The notes under the pieces were generated by a model. It ran no database searches. It worked only from the letters and a program-made list of their open reading frames with translations, and was not told where the DNA came from. Shown here one piece after another: positions 1 through 10,766 of a DNA stretch of 64,000 nucleotides; the first letter of the stretch is position 1; each line of letters begins with the position of its first letter. The stretch is from Fulvivirga sp. Its GTDB lineage: Bacteria > Bacteroidota > Bacteroidia > Cytophagales > Cyclobacteriaceae. The position numbers and the translations under genes were made by a program. The stretch spans positions 18,549 through 82,548 of the forward strand of contig JANQLQ010000228.1 in NCBI GenBank assembly GCA_028280565.1, written 5' to 3'.

Positions 1-1578
1 GAAAGGGCATACAGAGCCTCAAACTATACTTTTGACAATATCTTATCCTATGTGACTTCATTGTATAAAAATGAATTCGATTTTACTGCTGGTTACGTTG
101 TACAGAAAGCACGTTTAGATAATTTGTCAGGTAATGGGGAGCAATTTCCAGATGATCTAATCCCCTATCTTTCTGCTGCCAGTGAGACTTCCTCTTCTTC
201 TAATATCGATGGATGGGGGCTCGTGGCCTTTTTGGGAAGAGTCAACTACGCCCATGATCACAAGTATTTACTCTCCGCCTCTTACAGGAGAGAAGGCAGT
301 TCCAGGTTTGGCAAGAACAATAAATGGGGCGATTTTCCTGCTTTTTCATTAGGTTGGAGAGTTTCTGAAGAGGCTTTTTTTCCGCGGAACGCTTTTGTCT
401 CTGACCTCAAGTTAAGAGGTAGTTGGGGGGTAACAGGAAACAACAATATAGGTGATTTCACACACTTGGCTCGCTTATCGGCTAATAATTATGTATTGGG
501 CGGCCAATTGGCAGGAGGAAGAGTAATTTCCAATTTCGGAAACCCCGATTTAAAATGGGAGACATCAAGGCAATGGGATGTAGGATTAGATGTAGGGCTT
601 TTTGATGACAAAATCATGGTGGTGACGGAGTTTTACCAAAGAACAACCGAAGATATGTTATTGCCACTGCAGGTTCCCGCCACTACCGGGTTTGGCAACG
701 CACTTTCCAATATTGGAAAAGTAGAAAATAAAGGTTTTGAACTTGGTATCAATTACAGGGAAACCTTCGGTGATTTCAGGGTTAGAACAAATTTTAATAT
801 CGCATTCAATAGAAATGAAATTTTAGCCTTGGATGGTGATTTGGAAGAGATCTTTGTAAGCAACGATTTCTACGGCGGAAATAATATTTTCAGGGTTGGA
901 CAGCCAATAGGTATGCTTTATGGTTTTAAAAAATTGAAAATATTTGAAACAGAAGAAGAAATCTCCAACGCCCCGTCACATCCGGGAAATACGGTAGGCA
1001 CCTATCAATATGAAGATGTAAATGGTGATGGTCAAATCACTTACGATCGACAGGACTGGACCATTATCGGTAATCCGAACCCGGATTTTACCTGGGGACT
1101 CAATATAAACCTGGAATACAAAAATTTTGATTTAAGTATGAACTTCACCGGAGCACAAAATTATGATTTGTTCAGGAATATAGAACCTTTTACGATGAAT
1201 GTAGACGGGGTGTTCAACGTGGATGCCAGGATGATCAATAGATGGCGGTCTCCCGGTAATCCTGGTATTGGGGAATGGGCTAGCACCGGAAATTTTCAAT
1301 TTACTCGGGAAGCCAGTTCAAGGTTTGTATACGATGCCAGTCACTTGTGGTTTAGGACGCTTACCTTAGGATACAATTTCCCTGAAATCAGCGAAGCATT
1401 TGATCTAAGGTTTTACAGCACCATCGATAACTTTCTTTTATTCACCAATTATCCCGGTAACAACCCGGAATCCAATTCCGGTAATCCTTTTAATCCTCAA
1501 ACAGTTACTATCGGGGTGGACAATGATCACTATCCTGTACCAAGGACATTCTCATTAGGATTAAATATTAACTTTTAA
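1..1578 (+). CDS. SusC/RagA family TonB-linked outer membrane protein, C-terminal part (5' end lies before the window)
   Basis: Frame 1 is open from base 1 (ERAYRASNYTFDN...). Typical SusC C-terminal beta-barrel text (LRGSWGVTGNNNIGDF, NKGFELGINYRE, FRTLTLGYNFP, PRTFSLGLNINF) and followed by susD. Confidence 0.93.
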   Translation, partial: ERAYRASNYTFDNILSYVTSLYKNEFDFTAGYVVQKARLDNLSGNGEQFPDDLIPYLSAASETSSSSNIDGWGLVAFLGRVNYAHDHKYLLSASYRREGSSRFGKNNKWGDFPAFSLGWRVSEEAFFPRNAFVSDLKLRGSWGVTGNNNIGDFTHLARLSANNYVLGGQLAGGRVISNFGNPDLKWETSRQWDVGLDVGLFDDKIMVVTEFYQRTTEDMLLPLQVPATTGFGNALSNIGKVENKGFELGINYRETFGDFRVRTNFNIAFNRNEILALDGDLEEIFVSNDFYGGNNIFRVGQPIGMLYGFKKLKIFETEEEISNAPSHPGNTVGTYQYEDVNGDGQITYDRQDWTIIGNPNPDFTWGLNINLEYKNFDLSMNFTGAQNYDLFRNIEPFTMNVDGVFNVDARMINRWRSPGNPGIGEWASTGNFQFTREASSRFVYDASHLWFRTLTLGYNFPEISEAFDLRFYSTIDNFLLFTNYPGNNPESNSGNPFNPQTVTIGVDNDHYPVPRTFSLGLNINF

Positions 1579-1586
1579 AAAAGTGA

Positions 1587-3101
1587 ATGATGAAAAAGTA
1601 TTTAAGAACATATTTTGTATTTACTATGTCAATAGTATCCTTTTCTTGTACTGGAGATTTTTTGGAAATTGACGACCCGAATAGTGTTATAGTGGGCAAC
1701 TTTTATAGTAATGAAACAGAAGTTGAACAAGCCTTAAACGGTATCTACGGACAACTACAGGGAATCATTGGAGGTCAGTTTGTTTTCAATGAATTGATAA
1801 CAGATAACACAACGATCCACTTGAATGCGCAGGATAGAGGACAGGTAGACCGTATTGAAGCATTTGAAACATGGACCATTGCTTCAGCGAATGTAAATAT
1901 TGATCAAATGTATTCCGGGTATTACAACAGCCTCCATAACATCAATACAACACTAGCCCGAATTAAGGAGTCCGGCTTACAAGGTACGGGTAAGATTGAT
2001 CAATATACAGGGGAATTGTTATTTTTAAGAGCTTATTATTACTATAATTTAGTACACTATTTCGGCCCTGTTATCTTACTTACCGAACCACTGGAATCCG
2101 TTGGAGGTTCTCGAACTTTAACCCGATCTTCCGAAGAAGACACTTATAACCAGGTCATAGCTGATTTAACGGAAGCCAGCGCACTTTTACCTGAAAAACA
2201 AGCCTATCCAGGCAGTGATATCGGAAGAGTTCCCAAGGGGGCAGCATTGACGCTTTTGGGTAAAGTCTTTCTAACACTAGGGAGATACGGTGAAGCTATC
2301 ACTGAATTGGATAAAGTTTTGGGGAACTATAGTTTGCTGCCTGGTTATGAGGATATTTTTGATCCGAATAATAAAAATCATGCAGAATCTATATTTGAAG
2401 TCCAGTTTTTGGGAGGTAATAATTTGGGAGAACATAGTGGTTTTGCCTATACTTTTGCCCCATTATTTTCCAATGGAATTATCACTGGTTTTCCAGCTGT
2501 GGCTACCGGTGGGTTTAATATGCCAACCAATGACCTGATCAACGATTACGAACCGGGTGATCTTAGAAAGGATGCTTCTCTTAGAGAAGGATATACCGAT
2601 AATGGTACATTTGTAAACATCCCTTACATTATAAAGTATACACATGAGCATGCACTTCCGGGAAGAACAGATACTAATTGGCCTGTTTTAAGATATGCAG
2701 ATGTTCTGTTAATGCTTGCCGAGGCCATTAACGAACAATCCGGGCCCACGGGACAAGCCTATGCATACTTGAATGAAGTGAGAAACAGGGCCGGTCTAAG
2801 TAGTTTAAGCGGATTGAATACGGCGTCTTTCAGGGAAGCTGTTTTTCATGAAAGAAGAATTGAACTTGCTTTTGAAAACCATAGATGGTTTGATGTAAGA
2901 AGACAATATTCCAATGCCGAGCTGGTAAGTTTATTCAATCGTCATGGTCAAGATGAATTAGAGAGCCCTACTATTGATCGATCAGGGGTTCCATTCGGTG
3001 GAAATGATTATGATTTCCAGGAATATGAAATTCTGTTCCCAATTCCCGATAGTCAAATTTCATTGCAAAGGGGATCATTGCGGCAAAATCCCGAATACTA
3101 A
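1587..3101 (+). CDS. SusD/RagB family outer membrane lipoprotein
   Basis: Lipobox (SFSCTGDFLEID), SusD motifs (LRAYYYYNLVHYFGPV, RYADVLLMLAEAINE, RRIELAFENHRWFDVRR), immediately downstream of susC. Confidence 0.95.
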   Translation: MMKKYLRTYFVFTMSIVSFSCTGDFLEIDDPNSVIVGNFYSNETEVEQALNGIYGQLQGIIGGQFVFNELITDNTTIHLNAQDRGQVDRIEAFETWTIASANVNIDQMYSGYYNSLHNINTTLARIKESGLQGTGKIDQYTGELLFLRAYYYYNLVHYFGPVILLTEPLESVGGSRTLTRSSEEDTYNQVIADLTEASALLPEKQAYPGSDIGRVPKGAALTLLGKVFLTLGRYGEAITELDKVLGNYSLLPGYEDIFDPNNKNHAESIFEVQFLGGNNLGEHSGFAYTFAPLFSNGIITGFPAVATGGFNMPTNDLINDYEPGDLRKDASLREGYTDNGTFVNIPYIIKYTHEHALPGRTDTNWPVLRYADVLLMLAEAINEQSGPTGQAYAYLNEVRNRAGLSSLSGLNTASFREAVFHERRIELAFENHRWFDVRRQYSNAELVSLFNRHGQDELESPTIDRSGVPFGGNDYDFQEYEILFPIPDSQISLQRGSLRQNPEY

Positions 3102-3237
3102 AACGATGCGTGGAGCATGAAAGTACTTTTAGAAAGCATCTTCATCCTTCACTGATCTTAAACCGTTCATACCGCTTATTTATTCCACCATTTGACGCGG
3201 CTCTAATACAAAAAAACTGAAATTATTTACGCAATTC

Positions 3238-6200
3238 ATGAAATGTATGAAGACGATTATTTGTATGCTTTTTTCTTTGGTTCTACTCTTTTTCACCAAA
3301 GCTCTGTCACAGGAAAAGGTAGATGTTAAAACCTGGAAGTCTGACTTTCAAAATCCTCCCACATCAAGCTGGCCAGGGGTTTATTGGTATTTTATGGACG
3401 GCAATATGTCTGCGAAAGGTATGACAGAAGATTTGGAATCGATGAAAAACTCAGGGATATCCAGCGTTATATTTTTGGAAGTAAATGTGGGAGTGCCAAG
3501 AGGTAATGTGGAATTTTTGAGCGAGGAATGGCAAAACCTGTTTGTTCACGCAGTAAATGAATGCAAGAGGCTTGGGATCGAGATGATCCTGGGTGTCGGT
3601 CCCGGGTGGACAGGGAGCGGAGGGCCATGGGTACAGGCCAAAGAGTCCATGCAACACCTTGTAGCTAGTAGCCTGGAGGTGGATCACACCACCGAATTTC
3701 CCTTGAGCCTTCCTACACCACAACCTAAAAAACCCTATTTTGGAGAGAATAGCCTCACCTCGAAGCTGGCAGAGAAAAGGTTGGAATATTACAAGGACGT
3801 CGCTGTTTTGGCCTTTCCAAAATCTTTAAAGGAAATTGACCCTATAAAGAATATAGACGAGAAAGCACTGTATTACCGGGCTCCTTATACTTCCGTACCG
3901 GGTACAAGGCAATTCATCCCCTTTAAAAGGAATTTTAAGGAACCCTCCGGGAATTCCGTCATTCAATTTGATGAAATGGTAGATCTATCTGGTCAACTCA
4001 ACCAGGAAGGCATTCTAAACTGGCGTCCCCCGGATGATCGTATATGGACTATCATGCGATTTGGCGCTAGAAACAATGGAGCCATTACAAGGCCCGCGCC
4101 TGTTCCTGGCCTAGGTTTTGAATCGGACAAATTCGACACGGTTGCCATTAAAAATCATTTGGATAACTATGTGGGAAAATTATTCAAAAAGCTGGAATTC
4201 ACCTCGGCCGAAGGAAAAGGAGGACTAAAGCGACTTCATATGGATAGCTGGGAGATGGGAGCACAGAATTGGACCGGAAGTTTCAGGGAGGAGTTCACAA
4301 ATCGCAGGGGATACGATCCGCTGTTCTATTTTCCGGTTTATGCCGGACATGTCGTTGGCAACGAAGAGATCAGTGAACGTTTTTTATGGGATCTTCGCCA
4401 GACATCACAAGAGCTAATTTTGGAAAGGCATGCTCAATATACCAGGGATTACGCGCATAGTTACGGTTTAAAGCTTTCAATTGAGCCCTATGATATGAAT
4501 CCCACAGCGGATTTGGAATTAGGTAACATTGCCGATGTGATCATGGCAGAATTTTGGAGTGATGGCTTTGGATTCAACAGTGCCTTTTCAGTGATAGAAG
4601 CAGCTTCAATAGCCCATATAAAAGGGCAAGCTATCCTGCCGGCCGAGTCTTTTACTTCACAAGGGGAAGGATTCAGGCAATTTCCCGGTTCCATGAAAAA
4701 TCAAACGGATTGGGCCTTTGCACAGGGCATAAATAAGCTAATGTTTCACACCTTCCAACACCAGCCTTTAAATAACACGTTAAAGCCAGGCATGACCATG
4801 GGGCCGTATGGTGTACACTGGAACCGAAACCAGGCCTGGTGGCCAATGGTTGGTGCCTATCACACCTATGTTTCAAGAGTTCAGTATATGCTGAGCAAAG
4901 GCCGTACTTCAGCGGATATTTTATATTTAACCCCTGGGGGTTCGCCTCATGTTTTCAAGGCCCCGCCGTCCGCTCTCATTGCCGCAAATTCGGCTTTGCC
5001 CGATCGCAAAGGTTACAATTTTGATGGTTGTGCGCCGTCGCAGTTAACTTCAGCACAGGTTAAGGATCGTAAAATAGTATTTCCCGGTGGCGCAACATAC
5101 AGCGCGCTGATATTACCCTATACACCAGCTATGACACCTGCGCTTCTTAATAAGATCTATACTCTCTTACTTGATGGGGCCACCGTCATCGGACTTCCAC
5201 CGGAAAGGTCTCCTTCCCTGGCCGACTACCCAAAATGCGATAACGATATTAAGATGCTGGTCAATAAGATCTGGGGTAACACACCGAATCCTTCCCAAAT
5301 TGTATCTAAAACCGTAGGAAAAGGAAAAATTGTTTGGGGCGGTGAAATCAGGATGCCTGGAAATGATACTATTATGTACCCCGGTTATGAAATCACCGGT
5401 AACATTCTCATGAAAATGGACCTCCCGCTCGATTTTGACCCAGACGGAGATGTGCGGTATACACATAGAACTTCAGAGAATTATGATATTTACTTTGTGT
5501 CCAACCGGACGCCAGATAGCCTCTCTGCTAATTGTGTTTTCAGATCCACCAAAGGTAACCCGGAATTATGGGACCCTATCACCGGTGACATTAGGCCGTT
5601 GCCTACATTCCAGGAAAACGAAAATACGACCACTATCCCCATGATATTCGGACCACATACCAGTTACCTGGTCGTGTTTGGAATAAATTCTTCCATAGAT
5701 CGACAGGTTCCAGGAAATTTTCCGGTTCTGTCTGAGTCAGTGAACATAGAAGGCCCCTGGATGGTTTCGTTTGACACCTTATGGGGAGGACCTGGTAATA
5801 TTGAATTTAAAAATCTATTGGATTGGACCAGCAGCGCCGACCCCGGCATAAAATATTACTCGGGAAAGGCTATCTACAAAAAAGCATTCCATATTTCCAA
5901 ACGACAGTTGGCTAACAAGAAGCAGGATTTTTACCTGGATTTGGGAAAACTGGAAAATATTGCCAGGGTATACCTTAATGGCCAAGAAGTTGGCATTGTA
6001 TGGACGAATCATCTATTAAATATCACACGCTATTTGAAAAAAGGAAAAAATAACCTTGAAATAGAAGTGGCAAATCTTTGGGTAAATAGATTAATAGGTG
6101 ATGAAAATTATGAAAATGATCAATCTGAAAATGGCGATTGGCCTTCCTGGTTAGAAAATGGTGAAAAAAGACCCACCAAGCGATATACGTTTGTTACTCA

Positions 6201-6276
6201 CAATTTTTATCGAAGGAATGACCCATTGCTGGCATCGGGGTTAATGGGACCTGTTAGAATACTTATTGGCCGATAA
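3238..6276 (+). CDS. GH106-like (alpha-L-rhamnosidase-type) glycoside hydrolase, secreted
   Basis: Signal peptide; FQNPPTSSWPGVYWYFMDGNMSAKGMTEDLESMKNSGI and C-terminal jelly-roll (ARVYLNGQEVGIVWTNHLLNITRYLKKGKNNLEIEVANLWVNRLIGD) typical of GH106-like proteins. Confidence 0.82.
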   Translation: MKCMKTIICMLFSLVLLFFTKALSQEKVDVKTWKSDFQNPPTSSWPGVYWYFMDGNMSAKGMTEDLESMKNSGISSVIFLEVNVGVPRGNVEFLSEEWQNLFVHAVNECKRLGIEMILGVGPGWTGSGGPWVQAKESMQHLVASSLEVDHTTEFPLSLPTPQPKKPYFGENSLTSKLAEKRLEYYKDVAVLAFPKSLKEIDPIKNIDEKALYYRAPYTSVPGTRQFIPFKRNFKEPSGNSVIQFDEMVDLSGQLNQEGILNWRPPDDRIWTIMRFGARNNGAITRPAPVPGLGFESDKFDTVAIKNHLDNYVGKLFKKLEFTSAEGKGGLKRLHMDSWEMGAQNWTGSFREEFTNRRGYDPLFYFPVYAGHVVGNEEISERFLWDLRQTSQELILERHAQYTRDYAHSYGLKLSIEPYDMNPTADLELGNIADVIMAEFWSDGFGFNSAFSVIEAASIAHIKGQAILPAESFTSQGEGFRQFPGSMKNQTDWAFAQGINKLMFHTFQHQPLNNTLKPGMTMGPYGVHWNRNQAWWPMVGAYHTYVSRVQYMLSKGRTSADILYLTPGGSPHVFKAPPSALIAANSALPDRKGYNFDGCAPSQLTSAQVKDRKIVFPGGATYSALILPYTPAMTPALLNKIYTLLLDGATVIGLPPERSPSLADYPKCDNDIKMLVNKIWGNTPNPSQIVSKTVGKGKIVWGGEIRMPGNDTIMYPGYEITGNILMKMDLPLDFDPDGDVRYTHRTSENYDIYFVSNRTPDSLSANCVFRSTKGNPELWDPITGDIRPLPTFQENENTTTIPMIFGPHTSYLVVFGINSSIDRQVPGNFPVLSESVNIEGPWMVSFDTLWGGPGNIEFKNLLDWTSSADPGIKYYSGKAIYKKAFHISKRQLANKKQDFYLDLGKLENIARVYLNGQEVGIVWTNHLLNITRYLKKGKNNLEIEVANLWVNRLIGDENYENDQSENGDWPSWLENGEKRPTKRYTFVTHNFYRRNDPLLASGLMGPVRILIGR

Positions 6277-6471
6277 AAAGGATGAGTAAGGTACCTTAAA
6301 TAGGCACAACTGTGAGGCAAATAACCATTTTTGCGGATAGCCAAAGATATGTCGACTTGATGGCGCGAGTGCAATTCCTGAGGGATCTAAACAGAGCCCG
6401 TGCTACATTTTATCTATTGCCTTACACGCAGTTATTTTTTTAAAATGGATGTATAATCGATTAAATGACCA

Positions 6472-9306
6472 ATGAAAAGAAGAGATTTTGTTAAAAATAG
6501 CGTCCTTACCACGCCAGGCGTGTTTTTTGTTCATTCGGTTTTAGGAAATGCCAACCCTGTCTTAAAGACCGATAATGTTGATGAGCTTTTTGAAGGATTT
6601 CAAAACCCGCCTGTTGATTCCCGTCTTTTTGTCCGGTGGTGGTGGAATGGGAACAGGCTTGAGAAACAGGAAATTTTGCGTGAGCTGGACGTTATGAAAG
6701 TGGCTGGGATCGGGGGGGTTGAAATTAATCCCATTGCTTTCCCCGGAGATACAGATCCTGTGGGAGTAAAGGCATTGACTATTTTTGAAGATGACTGGCT
6801 GGACATGTTACAAACAGCCCTCCAAGGGGCCAAGGATCGTGGAATGGTTTGTGATATGATCGTAGGTTCCGGTTGGCCTTTTGGGGGTGAATTTCTTAAG
6901 AAAAAGGAGCAGTCACAAATGGTAACGATTGAGACCATAGACCTGGAAGGAGGTAAAAATTATCATTTCAAAGTAAACGAACTGTTGGAAAGGGTAGACC
7001 CTGGGCTCCATTCAAAAAACAAAACCGTTTACAAAGACCTGTTAATGGCACGGATGCTTCCAAAAAATTCAAATGAATTTACTGAGGGAGAGGACCTAAT
7101 GAGCAGCATGAGTGACCAGGAGTTGTCCGTCAGTGTCCCGGAGGGGAGTTATGTGCTATATTATGTGGTGAAACTCACTGGGTACATGGCCGTGATCAAT
7201 GGTGCGCCCGGTGCAGCAGGACCGGTGCTGAACCATTACAGTAAGGCAGCTACGGAAGACTATTTGAATAGGATCTCCGGTTTCATCAACGGGAAGATCG
7301 GGAATATGGGTGACTATATAAGGGCCATGTTTTGCGACAGTATGGAACTGGAAGGCGCCAACTGGAATGACGATCTGCCTAGTGAATTTGAAAAAAGAAG
7401 AGGTTATTCACTACTGCCCTATCTCCCTTTTGTATTAAAAAAAGTGGGACATATGGGAAATCCTCTCAACGAGGAGTATGGAACAAAATTCCCAGGTGAG
7501 GTAACAGAAGTAATAAAACGGGTAGACCTAGATTTTTATCACACCCGGATTGAGCTTTTTAAAGAACGGTTTATAGACACCTTTAATGACTGGTGCCATA
7601 AGAATAATGTAAAATCCCGGATGCAGGCCTACGGCCGAGGCATGCACCCGCTTGAAGCAAGTATGGAAATCGATATTCCAGAGTGCGAAACTTGGTTGTT
7701 TAAAGACGTCGGGAGAGAATATCCCGACACGGGATTAACAGGCCGGGCACCGAGGATGTGTAACAAATATGTTTCCTCCGGGGCTGTACTTGCGGGAAAA
7801 AAGCTAGTGAGCTGCGAGGAGATCACCAATACTGCAATGGCGTTTATGGCCACCCTGGAAAACATCAAAATTGCCGGTGATCAAAGCAATATTTCAGGAG
7901 TCAACCACTCTATATTGCACGGGTTTAACTACTCCCCGCCCGGGGCTGTTTTTCCCGGCTGGATCCGTTACGGGGCTTATTTTAACGAACAGAATACCTG
8001 GTGGCCTCATTTTCGAAAATGGGGAGATTACAAAGCTCGTATTTCCTACCTGCTGCAAAATGCTACTCCCCAGGCGAATGTGGCCATTCTTCAACCGCTT
8101 ACCGACCTGTGGCTGAAGATGGGACCACAGCGTGACCCCTTCCCTCAAAAGTGGTACCCGGAGTATCAGAATAACCTGTGGGAAGCCGTACACCAGAATG
8201 GAGGCGGCTGCGATTATATTAGTGAAAACATCATCAAAAGATCGGCTTTCGAAAAAGGACGGATGGTCTATAACAGCCGTTCCTATCATACCCTTCTTTT
8301 ACCCGAAATTGAGACACTGGACCCGGAAACCACCAAATCACTGGTCGCTTTTGCAAATGCCGGGGGGAAAATCGTTTTCATTGGAAAAAAACCTTTTAAA
8401 TCCCCTGCTTACAAAAATGGAGAAAATAGCGATGCTAGGGTGAAGAGGATAGTGAACGACCTGTTGAACCTCCCCGGTGGGAACGTTATCGAATACCCTT
8501 CACCCCAAGGGGATGTAATTGGATGGTACGGCAAACTACAGGCTGAACTGGGCCTGGCACCTTATGCCAGGTTTAATAAAACCCACAAATTTTTAAGCCA
8601 ATCGAGCTACCGGGCCGGGGAGAACCCTTTGTTTTTTATTGCCAATACCAGCTTGTCAGAACATATTTCAGTTAAGGCTGATTTCGAGGTACCAGCGGGT
8701 CTATATCCCTGGACCTGGGATCCTGAAACCGGGGAAAAGAAGATTTATCCTACGGATGGAAGCAGAAATAAACTTAACCTGGAGCTTCCCCGGGCCACTT
8801 CAATGTTGATCGTTTTTGAAAGAAGCTCCAGGGGGAAAAAACTTCAACCGTTCGATTTCAAGAGGGAGGGAAAAGAGCTGCCAGGAACATGGCAGTTACA
8901 ACTTAACCATATCAACGGAAAGACACAGCAAATGAAATTAGGTTCTTTAATAGACCTGGTCGAAAACAGCAAGACCAGGGATTTTGCAGGAGATATAATT
9001 TATGAAAAAACAGTCGCCATTGATTCCCACAAATACGAATACCTTGACCTGGGGGACGTGCAAGGCATTTCAGAACTAACCATAAATGGTGAGTACATTG
9101 GAACCAAATGGTACGGTGCACATATATTTCATGTTAAAAATGCGCTGAAAAAAGGAGAAAACAAGATCAGTGTCAAATTGACCACCATCACCGGTAATTA
9201 CCTTAAAAGCCTGGCGGATAATAAGGTAGCTCAAAACTGGACCCGACACCAGGGATATACTTCAATGGGAATTATTGGGCCTGTCAGGATTATACAAGAC
9301 AGATGA
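6472..9306 (+). CDS. GH106-like glycoside hydrolase with Tat-like signal (KRRDFVK)
   Basis: FQNPPVDSRLFVRWWWNGNRLEKQEILRELDVMKVAGIGGVEINPI and C-terminal ELTINGEYIGTKWYGAHIFHVKNALKKGENKISVKL; paralogue of the preceding gene. Confidence 0.8.
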   Translation: MKRRDFVKNSVLTTPGVFFVHSVLGNANPVLKTDNVDELFEGFQNPPVDSRLFVRWWWNGNRLEKQEILRELDVMKVAGIGGVEINPIAFPGDTDPVGVKALTIFEDDWLDMLQTALQGAKDRGMVCDMIVGSGWPFGGEFLKKKEQSQMVTIETIDLEGGKNYHFKVNELLERVDPGLHSKNKTVYKDLLMARMLPKNSNEFTEGEDLMSSMSDQELSVSVPEGSYVLYYVVKLTGYMAVINGAPGAAGPVLNHYSKAATEDYLNRISGFINGKIGNMGDYIRAMFCDSMELEGANWNDDLPSEFEKRRGYSLLPYLPFVLKKVGHMGNPLNEEYGTKFPGEVTEVIKRVDLDFYHTRIELFKERFIDTFNDWCHKNNVKSRMQAYGRGMHPLEASMEIDIPECETWLFKDVGREYPDTGLTGRAPRMCNKYVSSGAVLAGKKLVSCEEITNTAMAFMATLENIKIAGDQSNISGVNHSILHGFNYSPPGAVFPGWIRYGAYFNEQNTWWPHFRKWGDYKARISYLLQNATPQANVAILQPLTDLWLKMGPQRDPFPQKWYPEYQNNLWEAVHQNGGGCDYISENIIKRSAFEKGRMVYNSRSYHTLLLPEIETLDPETTKSLVAFANAGGKIVFIGKKPFKSPAYKNGENSDARVKRIVNDLLNLPGGNVIEYPSPQGDVIGWYGKLQAELGLAPYARFNKTHKFLSQSSYRAGENPLFFIANTSLSEHISVKADFEVPAGLYPWTWDPETGEKKIYPTDGSRNKLNLELPRATSMLIVFERSSRGKKLQPFDFKREGKELPGTWQLQLNHINGKTQQMKLGSLIDLVENSKTRDFAGDIIYEKTVAIDSHKYEYLDLGDVQGISELTINGEYIGTKWYGAHIFHVKNALKKGENKISVKLTTITGNYLKSLADNKVAQNWTRHQGYTSMGIIGPVRIIQDR

Positions 9307-9504
9307 AATGAATTCTCTGCTTTGCACGTGCTGTAGAAAATAAAACAAGACAAGGTCTTAAAAACAACATAGAACATCTCTGAAAATTCAAGTGACGTAT
9401 GGAGGGGAGACATCCAGGAACAGCTTGGCACATTTTAGGCCTGCGGGCAAGCGGCCTATAAGGGTTGGATAGCGCGTTTTGAGGGAAAATGGGCTGGGTT
9501 GTCT

Positions 9505-9580
9505 GCGCCCTTTTCTTTTATTTCGTTTTCTTTCTCCGAAGGGATGCCTATGGCATGGGCGTACAAAAGAAAATGAAAAC
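9505..9580. repeat. Intergenic inverted-repeat element between convergent genes
   Basis: gcgcccttttcttttatttcgttttctttctcc...gggcgtacaaaagaaaatgaaaac; the arms are imperfect reverse complements. It lies in the ~470 bp gap between convergent CDSs and resembles dispersed Bacteroidota repeats. Confidence 0.45.
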
Positions 9581-9779
9581 TGGACTTAGAACCTCAAAAT
9601 CCCGCTTAAACTGCTCATTTTGAGGCTGGCATTACCCTATAACATTTCAAAAATGTAATCGTATTTGCCAAAATTAAACGCTTAACTATCACAGCTAATT
9701 TTCAAGAACGCCCAACATAAATTCAGACCTACTGGCACGATATCACACCAGGGATGCAGCGTATTTGCCAATCTCATAC

Positions 9780-10757
9780 TCAGAATTTACTCAAGGGATT
9801 CATTTGTACCCCTTCAAAAGTGAGCTTGACAGGTTTTATGAAACCGTTATCATCAAATTGTACCTTTTCCATACAAATCACCCGGTGATTATGATGTGTT
9901 TCTGTTAATGGGCGTCTATGATAAACAATGTACCACTCATCTTTACCGGGCACTTTGATCATTGAGTGATGTCCGGCCCCGGTTGCTACCTTAGGATCCT
10001 GCTGAAGCACAATACCGATCCGTTCAAAAGGCCCAAAAGGAGAATCAGCAATAGCATAGGCCACTTTGTAACCAGGACCACCCCAGGCGCCTTCCGACCA
10101 CATGAAGTAGTATTTACCATTCCTAATAAACATAAAAGGACCTTCTACATAGCCTCCAGGGGTAATCTCCTTAAAAATGCTGTTATCCTTATAACGCTCA
10201 AAACCTGTAAAATCATTTTTTAATTTTACAATATTGCAGTGTCGCCAGCCTCCGTAGATCATGTAATATTGACCGTCTTTATCCTCGAAGACAAACTGGT
10301 CAATAGGCTGTGCTCCATTATGGATTTCCCCTAATAGAGGCCTGCCTAAATAATCTTTAAACGGCCCCCCAGATTTGTCTGCTACTGCAACCCCGATACC
10401 TCCCAAAGCCTCATTACTCTGAATATCATTGGCAGCAAAAAATAGAAAATAACGATCTTGTTTTTTGATAATTGAAGGAGCCCACATGGCACTATCTGCC
10501 CATGAGATGGCAGCAGTATCAACGATTCGAGTATGTTTTTCCCATTTGACCAGGTCTTTAGACGAAAACGCATCTATAAACACCTGTTTCTCATAGGTAT
10601 CTGAATAAGTTGGATAGATCCAGTATTGATTGTCAAAAATGATCCCCGCAGGATCAGCATACCATCCGTCCAGTATTGGGTTGCCAGCAGTTTTAACCTC
10701 TTGGGCATTGAGTGCTCCGAACGTAAGAAATAATACCGGGATTAGTAATTGCTTCAT
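9780..10757 (-). CDS. GH43 family glycosidase, secreted
   Basis: Signal peptide; NPILDGWYADPAGIIFDNQYWIYPTYS, MWAPSIIKKQDRYFLFF, EGPFMFIRNGKYYFMWSEG: five-bladed propeller GH43 motifs. Confidence 0.9.
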   Translation of the reverse strand: MKQLLIPVLFLTFGALNAQEVKTAGNPILDGWYADPAGIIFDNQYWIYPTYSDTYEKQVFIDAFSSKDLVKWEKHTRIVDTAAISWADSAMWAPSIIKKQDRYFLFFAANDIQSNEALGGIGVAVADKSGGPFKDYLGRPLLGEIHNGAQPIDQFVFEDKDGQYYMIYGGWRHCNIVKLKNDFTGFERYKDNSIFKEITPGGYVEGPFMFIRNGKYYFMWSEGAWGGPGYKVAYAIADSPFGPFERIGIVLQQDPKVATGAGHHSMIKVPGKDEWYIVYHRRPLTETHHNHRVICMEKVQFDDNGFIKPVKLTFEGVQMNPLSKF

Positions 10758-10766
10758 TTTTTCAAT

